A model generated the notes under the pieces. It saw only the letters and a list, made by a program, of their open reading frames with translations, was not told where the DNA came from and made no database searches. The translations under genes were made by a program, and so were the position numbers. This document shows positions 1 through 5,004 of a DNA stretch of 21,531 bases, in pieces. How positions within the stretch are numbered: position 1 is the first letter of the stretch; each line of letters opens with the position of its first letter. The stretch is from a virus, in IMG/VR virus record IMGVR_UViG_3300028800_000338, positions 1 to 21,531 of that record; one strand, given 5' to 3'.

Positions 1-1
1 A

Positions 2-43
2 ATGCTGCCCCCCCCCCCGGACTTAGCGGAGAGTGAAATCTGA
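2..43 (+). CDS. 3' end of an upstream gene (partial)
   Basis: The frame starting at base 2 is open from the window edge and ends in TGA at 41-43. The last visible residues are MLPPPPDLAESEI. The stop overlaps the next start as TGATG, the same coupling used throughout the window, which is the main reason to believe it is coding. The run of 11 C (8-18) encodes the prolines. Nothing can be said about function, and the start lies outside the window. Confidence 0.35.
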   Translation: MLPPPPDLAESEI

Positions 44-291
44 TGCAGATCGGCCGCATCACCGGAACGACGCGCGTGCTCGGCAAAGCCCAAGGCTATG
101 CGGGATTGCCGCTGCGCGATGAGACGGTCAACTGCGCGGTCAACGGGCCCGCTACGCCATCGATGGTGACGGCCTGGCATCCGACGCCAAAGGAACTGGA
201 AGCTTTAATCGCGGGCGCGCCGGTGCACGTCCACATTCTCGGCACGGTGCATCCGCCGATCCTGGTCGATGTCGGGGACGTGCCGGAATGA
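43..291 (+). CDS. Small phage protein of unknown function (82 aa)
   Basis: This is an 82-residue soluble protein. Its C-terminal half has the pattern W-x-PTPKELEALxAGAPVxVxILGTxHPP, which I recognise as recurrent in small rhizobial-phage proteins but cannot tie to a function. The ATG at 43 has a GGAGAG Shine-Dalgarno sequence about 10 bases upstream and overlaps the preceding stop. Its own stop overlaps the ASCH gene as ATGA, so the two are translationally coupled. It has no membrane segment and no cysteine cluster. The reading frame is well supported; the function is unknown. Confidence 0.7.
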   Translation: MQIGRITGTTRVLGKAQGYAGLPLRDETVNCAVNGPATPSMVTAWHPTPKELEALIAGAPVHVHILGTVHPPILVDVGDVPE

Positions 292-749
292 GAACAATAT
301 CACTTTGGCAGCCATGGGCATCGCTATGGCTATCGCCCGCAAAATTGCATGAGACGCGGCACTGGGCAACGCCGTATCGCGGGCCGCTGATGGTCCACGC
401 AGCGAAGAAATTCGTCAAAGACGTTGAGCCTGAACTTTCAACTATTTTGGACGACGAGTTTGGTTGGTGCTGGGACAGTGATCTGCCGACCGGCGTAATC
501 ATCGGCATGGTCGATTTGGTCGACTGTGTACCGACGGACGATCTCTATTACGGCCGCAACAATCTCAGCGTTGATGAGCTCATCGATAAGCTGTGCGGTG
601 ACCATGACTGGGGCCGCTTCGCCTGGCGCCGCGGCTCGTACCGGCGATTCAAACAACCTATTCCTTATCGCGGACATCAATCGTTCTTTGATGTGCCCGA
701 AGCGATCGTGAAGGCGCAGATGGAGGCTTCGGAGTTGCGGGCCGCGTGA
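288..749 (+). CDS. ASCH-domain protein (153 aa)
   Basis: The N-terminus reads ISLWQPWASLW followed by ETRHW, then YRGPLMVHAAKK (about residues 31-42), then PTGVIIGMVDLVDC (about 67-80), and near the end RFKQPIPYRGHQSFFDVP. This order of blocks is the signature of ASCH domains, which share the PUA-like RNA-binding beta-barrel fold. Some family members, such as E. coli YqfB, hydrolyse N4-acetylcytidine; others are thought to bind RNA or modified nucleosides. The length is typical of a stand-alone ASCH protein. It is coupled by 4-bp overlaps to the genes on both sides. Whether it is an enzyme or a binding protein is not visible; roles in nucleoside metabolism or counter-defence are guesses. Confidence 0.88.
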   Translation: MRTISLWQPWASLWLSPAKLHETRHWATPYRGPLMVHAAKKFVKDVEPELSTILDDEFGWCWDSDLPTGVIIGMVDLVDCVPTDDLYYGRNNLSVDELIDKLCGDHDWGRFAWRRGSYRRFKQPIPYRGHQSFFDVPEAIVKAQMEASELRAA

Positions 750-928
750 AGCACACCCGTCCCATCATCTGCGATCCGCTGCCGCCGATCACGGCAGACG
801 ACGTGCTGGCGTTGACGCTGTCGATCATCCGCGGCCGTGTGTTCGGCGCGCGCAGTGCGGAAGTGAAGTTATTGCGTCTGGCGTTGCGGAACAGCGGATT
901 CGAGATCGTCCGCGTCGAGAGTGCGTAA
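746..928 (+). CDS. Small hypothetical protein (60 aa)
   Basis: GTG start at 746 in a GTGA overlap with the ASCH stop. The 60-residue product has an N-terminal CDPLPPITADD segment and then a helical basic region (AEVKLLRLALRNSGFEIVRVE). It contains no transmembrane segment and no recognisable catalytic motif. The overlap and phage-like operon position support a real gene. I do not recognise the family. It is followed by one of the longer non-coding gaps of the window, so it probably ends the first small cluster. Confidence 0.55.
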   Translation: MKHTRPIICDPLPPITADDVLALTLSIIRGRVFGARSAEVKLLRLALRNSGFEIVRVESA

Positions 929-1060
929 GCTACAGCGTTGTGTTTGTTTCATGAGGCGGAGCGGAACCGAGAGTGTCATCGGTCACCGTTGCGCCGTGAG
1001 TAAAAGTGCGCACCAAGGCGCGGGTCCGCCAATTGGCGGAGGCACGGAGGGATTGACGTA
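929..1060 (+). other. Intergenic region upstream of the GapR-like gene
   Basis: This 132-base gap holds the 16-bp palindrome described separately (1025-1040) and an A/G-rich ribosome-binding region (GGAGGG, about 1046-1051) for the ATG at 1061. I see no convincing -35/-10 pair. A 36-codon ORF (951-1061, beginning MRRSGTESVIG) spans the gap and ends in a TAATG overlap with the next gene. It lacks a Shine-Dalgarno sequence and has low-complexity Gly/Pro composition, so I do not call it a gene. The gap is a natural place for a promoter/operator of the replication operon. Confidence 0.4.
1022..1043. repeat. 22-bp element with 16-bp perfect palindrome, copy 1
   Basis: The core TCCGCCAATTGGCGGA (1025-1040) is a perfect palindrome. 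Including flanks, the 22 bases 1022-1043 are the exact reverse complement of bases 12193-12214. The site ends 20 bases before the ATG of the GapR-like gene, just 5' of its ribosome-binding site. No T-run follows, so it is not an intrinsic terminator. A protein-bound operator, or an RNA hairpin (6-bp stem, AATT loop) affecting translation, are the likely readings. Confidence 0.75.
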
Positions 1061-1714
1061 ATGGTCGGGCAAAACACGATCGCCGGGAAAAAGCTGATCG
1101 AATTTCTAGAGCGCATCGAGCGGCTCAAACAGCAGCAGAAGGCGATCGGCGATGACATCAAGGTCGTGAAGGCTGAAGCGACGGCAGCCGGATTTTCAGC
1201 GAAGGGGATTTCCGTCTCGCTGAAGGCGCGGGCACAGAAGCCATCCTCGTTCCGCGAAGAAGAGGACATTCGCGACGTTTATCTGCACGCCATCGGCATC
1301 GCAGCGACGCCGCCGCTCTACAAGCATTTCGAGGCGATGACCGGCGAGCCGCTGGGCAAAGCCGAACTGATTGAGCGCATGAAGCAGGTCGTGCCGCCTG
1401 GCGCGAGCATCATCGTCGAAATGGAGGGAACGCCGATCCGGCTTTATCGCGACGCCAAGGGCGAAGCGAAAAGCGAAGAGGTCAAGCCGCAGCCCCCGAG
1501 CGCCGCGGCGCCCTCAAGGGCAGCATCGGAACGGCCGCCGACAGATCCCGCGCCCGACTGCACGCCGGCCGAAGCAGAGAAGATGGGACAGGTCGCTTAT
1601 GGCGAAGACAAGCCGATCACCGCCAACCCGTTTCCGTTCGGCGACAAGCGGCAAGCGCGATGGGATGCAGGCTGGCGGCGTGAGAGCGGCAGCGACGGCA
1701 TGGGTGAAGACTGA
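1061..1714 (+). CDS. GapR-like (DUF2312) protein with RMF-like C-terminal domain
   Basis: Residues about 8-80 match the GapR/DUF2312 pattern: a charged helix with FLERIERLKQQQKAIGDDIK, an AEA-x-AAGFSAKGI segment, then REEEDIRDVYLHAIGI. GapR is an alphaproteobacterial nucleoid protein that binds overtwisted DNA and helps topoisomerases during replication. Residues about 81-135 form a short extra segment of unknown identity, followed by a Pro/Ala/Ser-rich linker (about 140-165). Residues about 168-206 carry NPFPFGDKR then W201 and GW204-205, resembling the ribosome modulation factor (Rmf/CrpP-like) fold. Stand-alone GapR is about 90 aa, so this is an elongated fusion. The stop overlaps the AAA+ start by one base, so the pair is coupled. 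The GapR domain is fairly sure; the RMF-like assignment is moderate. Confidence 0.8.
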   Translation: MVGQNTIAGKKLIEFLERIERLKQQQKAIGDDIKVVKAEATAAGFSAKGISVSLKARAQKPSSFREEEDIRDVYLHAIGIAATPPLYKHFEAMTGEPLGKAELIERMKQVVPPGASIIVEMEGTPIRLYRDAKGEAKSEEVKPQPPSAAAPSRAASERPPTDPAPDCTPAEAEKMGQVAYGEDKPITANPFPFGDKRQARWDAGWRRESGSDGMGED

Positions 1715-2616
1715 TGCGCCGCTCGGAATTTGTCGGCCAGCAAAAGGCCTTCGAAGATTTTGGCGACGTGCTTTATCCCGACGAAGCGCAAGAGCCGATC
1801 CTGCCGAAGGCCGTCCGCGACGCACTGACGGAATGGCTCACGGAAATCTGGGCCAGCGATGAACTCAAAGCCGTCGGCCTTAAACCGCGTCAGAAAGCGC
1901 TGTTCACCGGGCCGCCCGGCGGCGGCAAGACCACGCTCGCGCATCATCTGGCGGCGCGCCTTAAGCTGCCGCTGGTGTGTGTGCGGTCGGAACGATTGAT
2001 CGATGCCTATATCGGCTCGACGGGGCGCAACATCGGCTCGCTGTTCGATCTTGCGGCGGCGTCCGAACAGGCCGTCATTTTTATCGACGAATTTGATTCA
2101 CTTGGGCTCAAACGCCGCAGCGCGACGCAAGGCTCCGAAGACGAGCGCAACGGTTCGGTCAACGTGCTGTTGCAGCGGATGGAGCGCTATGACGGCTTTT
2201 TGATCGCGGCGTCGAACCGTGGCGCCGATATCGACGAAGCGATCTGGCGGCGCTTCGACATTCAGATCAATCTCGGGCTACCCGGCCAGCCGGAACGCAT
2301 ACGCATCCTGGCGCGGTATCTGGCGCCCTACGTCATTCCGCCCGCCGAACTCGGTCCTCTGGCCGCGTCCTTCAATGAAGCGTCGCCGGCGCTGATGCGG
2401 CAGTTCTGCGAGGGTCTCAAACGGCAACTGATTATCGGTCCGAAGGTCGGCTGGGACATGGAGCGCGGTGCCGTGTTCGCGCGGCTGATCGCCGCCGTCG
2501 GCCCACATCCTGATCTGGCACGGCCGCGCCTGTGGGCGCGCGGCGCAAACGATACGGCCGTCGGGATGCTGACATGGCCATTGCAGTCAACGGAAAAACG
2601 GAGTGCTGCGGCATGA
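1714..2616 (+). CDS. AAA+ ATPase (Vps4/FtsH-type), 300 aa
   Basis: A single AAA+ module: Walker A GPPGGGKT at residues 66-73, pore-loop-like YIGSTGRNI at 99-107, Walker B VIFIDEFD at 121-128, sensor-1 AASN with N168, and an arginine-finger segment IWRRFD at 177-182, with a helical lid after that. There is no protease, helicase or membrane domain, so the substrate is set by the short N-terminal region (FVGQQKAFEDFGDVLYP) or by partners. It sits between a GapR-like gene and a small DNA-binding-like gene, suggesting a role in DNA metabolism or host takeover, but this is context only. The ATG overlaps the upstream TGA by one base. Confidence 0.88.
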   Translation: MRRSEFVGQQKAFEDFGDVLYPDEAQEPILPKAVRDALTEWLTEIWASDELKAVGLKPRQKALFTGPPGGGKTTLAHHLAARLKLPLVCVRSERLIDAYIGSTGRNIGSLFDLAAASEQAVIFIDEFDSLGLKRRSATQGSEDERNGSVNVLLQRMERYDGFLIAASNRGADIDEAIWRRFDIQINLGLPGQPERIRILARYLAPYVIPPAELGPLAASFNEASPALMRQFCEGLKRQLIIGPKVGWDMERGAVFARLIAAVGPHPDLARPRLWARGANDTAVGMLTWPLQSTEKRSAAA

Positions 2617-3005
2617 GGCTATCGAACAACAAACACGCCACGCGCTCCTGGAGCGAACGCGAAATCGCCGTTGCGGCTGCGGCATGGCAGGAGCTTGTGG
2701 TCGACCGCTACGGCGATGATCCAGCCGACATTCCGCGCGGCGTTCGCGCCGGCGTGCTGGCGCAGATCGCGTCTCGCATCGGCCGGCCGATCGGCGTCGT
2801 CGAAAACCGCTTCACCATGGCGGGGCCGTCGTTTGCCTCGCTCCGCCGCAGCCTGGGTGGCGAAGTAAGCGGCATGCGGGTGCCCCTGGAGCGCGTCGCT
2901 GAGCGCGCGCAGCGCCAAGCGGCAGCGGATGCACGATCGGTGACGGCCGCAATCTTCGGCGACCCGCCGCCCGGCTACAGCGCGCTCGATCGGAGGCGGG
3001 CATGA
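2613..3005 (+). CDS. Small HTH-like (Myb/SANT-type) protein (130 aa)
   Basis: I chose the ATG at 2613 because it overlaps the AAA+ stop as ATGA and has a GGAG about 9 bases upstream; an in-frame ATG at 2574 is the alternative. Residues about 10-65 read RSWSEREIAVAAAAWQEL, then VLAQIASRIGRPIGVVENRF, then GPSF. This W-rich first helix followed by an IAxxIGR-x-x-x-VxxR recognition helix resembles SANT/Myb or GcrA-like DNA-binding domains. The C-terminus is a basic, Arg/Ala-rich tail. It probably binds DNA as an early regulator or replication accessory; the target is unknown. Confidence 0.6.
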   Translation: MRLSNNKHATRSWSEREIAVAAAAWQELVVDRYGDDPADIPRGVRAGVLAQIASRIGRPIGVVENRFTMAGPSFASLRRSLGGEVSGMRVPLERVAERAQRQAAADARSVTAAIFGDPPPGYSALDRRRA

Positions 3006-3163
3006 ATTACCGCAAGCTCATGCGCCGGCTGAAATGGTGCGCCATTGGCGTCGGTCTCTGTCCGTTCGACTGGCGATTGGGCGATGTGTCGCTCGGCTGG
3101 TGGGACGATCAATGGATGTGGTCGCTCGGTCCTGTGCGGCTTTCGGTGAGGTGGGGCCGATGA
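3002..3163 (+). CDS. Trp-rich small hypothetical protein (53 aa)
   Basis: Starts in an ATGA overlap with the preceding gene and ends in another ATGA with the next. The 53-residue product has a basic N-terminus (MNYRKLMRRLKW) and a tryptophan-rich centre and end (FDWRLGD, GWWDDQWMW, SVRWGR). There is no clear signal peptide. I recognise the general WWDDQ pattern from other phage small proteins but no function. The tight overlaps on both sides are the main evidence for expression. Confidence 0.5.
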   Translation: MNYRKLMRRLKWCAIGVGLCPFDWRLGDVSLGWWDDQWMWSLGPVRLSVRWGR

Positions 3164-3300
3164 CACGCGTGCCTTATTCGCTGGTGAGGCCTTCCCCACC
3201 GTCGCAGGCTGCCACGGCTGAGTCCGCGCCCGACGCCGCTTCGGCCGCTGCGGCCGCACCTGTCCCCGCTACACACCGTTATCCACAGGGGCGGGCATGA
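3160..3300 (+). CDS. Pro/Ala-rich small hypothetical protein (46 aa)
   Basis: Open from an ATGA overlap at 3160 to an ATGA overlap at 3297-3300. The product is low complexity (SPPSQAATAESAPDAASAAAA), with no domain. It could be a translational bridge that carries ribosomes to the next gene rather than a functional protein. A perfect consensus DnaA box lies inside its 3' end. The frame is supported only by the overlaps. Confidence 0.35.
   Translation: MTRVPYSLVRPSPPSQAATAESAPDAASAAAAAPVPATHRYPQGRA
3279..3287 (+). promoter_or_regulatory. Consensus DnaA box TTATCCACA
   Basis: A perfect match to the high-affinity bacterial DnaA box, lying in the 3' end of a small low-complexity ORF. A second perfect copy occurs on the opposite strand at 9878-9886, inside the portal gene. 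A single box is not an origin; I list it because it lies in the replication half of the window, about 2.1 kb from the candidate origin in the 5001-6170 gene. Confidence 0.3.
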
Positions 3301-3521
3301 GCTGGTGGGACACATGCCGCGCCGCAGACGCCGAACTCGAACGCAAAAAACAGGCGGCGGCCCCCGACCATGGAATGACGCGTGCACAGTTTGCTGCCTC
3401 CACCATTGACGCGACCCTTTGGTTGATGCGTGCGGCGCCCGATCGGCTGGACGCGTGGCTCGCGCGCCAACCGGCGGGGCTACTGGCCGCTGTCACGGCT
3501 CAAAGGAAACAAGCGGCATGA
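3297..3521 (+). CDS. Small hypothetical phage protein (74 aa)
   Basis: ATGA overlaps at both ends. The 74-residue product starts MSWWDTCRAADAELE and contains TRAQFAASTIDATLWLMRAAP followed by LDAWLARQPAGLLAAV. The STIDATLW plus WLARQPA pattern is a layout I have seen in small rhizobial-phage proteins of unknown function. It is mostly helical, with no membrane segment. Its position within an unbroken chain of coupled genes supports expression. Confidence 0.6.
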   Translation: MSWWDTCRAADAELERKKQAAAPDHGMTRAQFAASTIDATLWLMRAAPDRLDAWLARQPAGLLAAVTAQRKQAA

Positions 3522-3751
3522 ACGATCGCCGGCACAGATGGTCGACCGACGTTGTGCGTCTCGCGGCTGAAGATCAGCCCGACGGCGTCGCGCGTACCGA
3601 ACGCGCGTGCGAGCGCTGCGGCGTCATCAAGATCACCGTGCATCCGCCGGAGGGCTTCCCGTGGCAGGAGTGGCGGCTGCCGTCCGGCGACAAATGGCCG
3701 GGCGCGGGAAGGCCGCTGTGCCTGCCTGTGGCGGAGAAGGTCGCCGCATGA
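3518..3751 (+). CDS. Small Cys-containing hypothetical protein (77 aa)
   Basis: I chose the ATG at 3518 (ATGA overlap) over an upstream in-frame start at 3419, which would run through the previous gene. The product contains ERACERCGVIKITVHPPEGFPWQEWR and then GRPLC. The CxxC plus a downstream Cys suggests a small zinc-binding knuckle, but a fourth ligand is not obvious. The W-x-EW segment is shared with small phage proteins of unknown function. It is coupled to the next gene by an ATGA overlap. Confidence 0.6.
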   Translation: MNDRRHRWSTDVVRLAAEDQPDGVARTERACERCGVIKITVHPPEGFPWQEWRLPSGDKWPGAGRPLCLPVAEKVAA

Positions 3752-3888
3752 GCTACCAAGCCATGGCATGGGCGATCGAGCAGGACGTGGAGTCACCCTC
3801 CGCGCGCTGCGTCCTCATGTCGATCGCCAACTACGCCAACGAGGATTGGTGCGCCGAAATTTGTTCCAGAGCCGACAGCCGATGCTGA
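3748..3888 (+). pseudogene. Truncated HTH/replication-type protein (46 aa remnant)
   Basis: The start MSYQAMAWAIEQ, followed by PSARCVLMSIANYANED, is the typical N-terminus of phage HTH/replication-initiation-type proteins, where the pattern normally continues for a full winged-helix domain (W-PSQxRLAAD...). Here it breaks down after about residue 33 and stops at 46 (WCAEICSRADSRC). The other two frames just downstream contain QSR and then ADADIS, which look like remains of the expected helix, so small indels may have destroyed the gene before or when the next, lower-G+C gene arrived. It could still be expressed as a short peptide. The inference rests on pattern memory, not alignment. Confidence 0.5.
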
Positions 3889-4757
3889 TATCTCACAAAA
3901 TCATTGATGCCCTGCGAGGCCATGACGACGGGCTACAGGTCCTAGTGGCACCTGGCTGCGACGCGAATCTCGCGCGGGTGACCCTGTCAGCTGCAATCGA
4001 GGGCGCCGCAAAATTTGATTTCGGGACGCTTGCTCTGATCAGCCGCGATGGCAGCGGGCAAACGTTCAAGTCTCCGGAGGTGGACGACGAAGAACTGGAG
4101 TGGTGGGCCGAAGGCTACATATCGCTACCATTCAAGACTGCGTGGTACGAATGGACCATCGGATCGGCGCGACATTGCGCGTTTCTCCAGGAGACGACAG
4201 AAGCGTGGTCTCTGATCTATCTCCAGCCTGACGATTTGGGGCGCTATTTATTGACGGGCCTTGTCGCAACTGCCAAGCGCGAGCGCGGAACCATCGTCAA
4301 TGGAAAAATTAAATATATGGTGACCGGCAATGTGGCCTTTGGCACCAGGTTCGAAAACGAATTCAAGCCACGGATCGGTTCGGCATTCGCATTAGCAATT
4401 TTCCTTACTCTCGGGATTCACAGCAAAAGTTCGCTTGTGAACAAAGAGGATGCTCCTGCCAAACTAAATCGAAAACGTGCTGAAAAAGGGCGCGCGCCGC
4501 TCCAAGCACACACCGTCGTGGACGTGTTTCCGAAAATCTTTTTCCGGTCCGATGGTCTCGGCACGCATGCCTCTCCGCGCCTGCACAAGCGCCGGTCGCA
4601 TCTGCGTCACTACAAACATCAAGTCCCGCGCGGCAAGTTGGTCGAAGATGGACCGCTGAAGGGAAGTTGGGCCGTGGTCATACCCTGGTGCTGGGTGGGG
4701 ATTGCTGATCGGGACTGCCCGCTAAGTCAGACATGGAGGGTGCATGTCGGTGACTGA
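3882..4757 (+). CDS. Phage-associated protein with HASPR-H-x-RR-x-HLR motif (291 aa)
   Basis: I chose the ATG at 3882; the frame stays open far upstream, but there it overlaps other genes. The C-terminal half has NRKRAEKGRAPL (197-206), then HTV, then HASPRLHKRRSHLR (229-242) and a final WRVHV. This block order occurs in uncharacterised proteins of prophages and other mobile elements, usually as NxKRxxxGKxPL plus HxSPRxHxRRGHxR; the biochemical role is unknown. The N-terminal half (about 1-180) is not recognised. Bases 4301-4480 are only about 46% G+C by hand count, well below the surroundings, and the gene follows a truncated reading frame, so it looks like a recent insertion. No good Shine-Dalgarno sequence is seen. 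Confidence 0.65.
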   Translation: MLISHKIIDALRGHDDGLQVLVAPGCDANLARVTLSAAIEGAAKFDFGTLALISRDGSGQTFKSPEVDDEELEWWAEGYISLPFKTAWYEWTIGSARHCAFLQETTEAWSLIYLQPDDLGRYLLTGLVATAKRERGTIVNGKIKYMVTGNVAFGTRFENEFKPRIGSAFALAIFLTLGIHSKSSLVNKEDAPAKLNRKRAEKGRAPLQAHTVVDVFPKIFFRSDGLGTHASPRLHKRRSHLRHYKHQVPRGKLVEDGPLKGSWAVVIPWCWVGIADRDCPLSQTWRVHVGD

Positions 4758-5004
4758 GAGACAGAAACCGTGGTCGAGACAACGCGGCGTGGAATTTAGG
4801 GCAGACCCGGATCGCGCCACAGAGCTGGCGCTACATCACTTGGTAATCGCGTCGGGGTTGCTGTACGCGGCATCTGACGAGATAACCTGCGAAAAGGTTA
4901 AGTCGCTGCTGCGCGCTACCTTCGAGCCGAACAGCCCGGCAGCGGCGGCTGCCCAAGCATTCGTTGATAAATGGTTTGCGGCGGCAGACGAGACGAACAC
5001 GTGA
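4744..5004 (+). CDS. Small hypothetical protein (86 aa)
   Basis: ATG at 4744 with a strong GGAGGG about 6 bases upstream; it overlaps the end of the preceding gene by 14 bases. The product is helical and Ala-rich (LALHHLVIASGLLYAASDE, then SPAAAAAQAFVDKWFAAADE), soluble, with no motif I recognise. Its stop overlaps the GTG start of the replication gene (GTGA), so the two are coupled. Confidence 0.6.
   Translation: MSVTERQKPWSRQRGVEFRADPDRATELALHHLVIASGLLYAASDEITCEKVKSLLRATFEPNSPAAAAAQAFVDKWFAAADETNT

Noticed and set aside
1025-1040. Palindrome as an intrinsic terminator
   Set aside because: The 6-bp stem is followed by a purine-rich ribosome-binding region and no T-run on either strand, at both copies.
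3552-3881. N-terminal extension of the 3882-4757 reading frame by 110 codons
   Set aside because: It overlaps two genes with better patterns and reads as Arg/Ser-rich shadow sequence; composition changes abruptly at about 3880.
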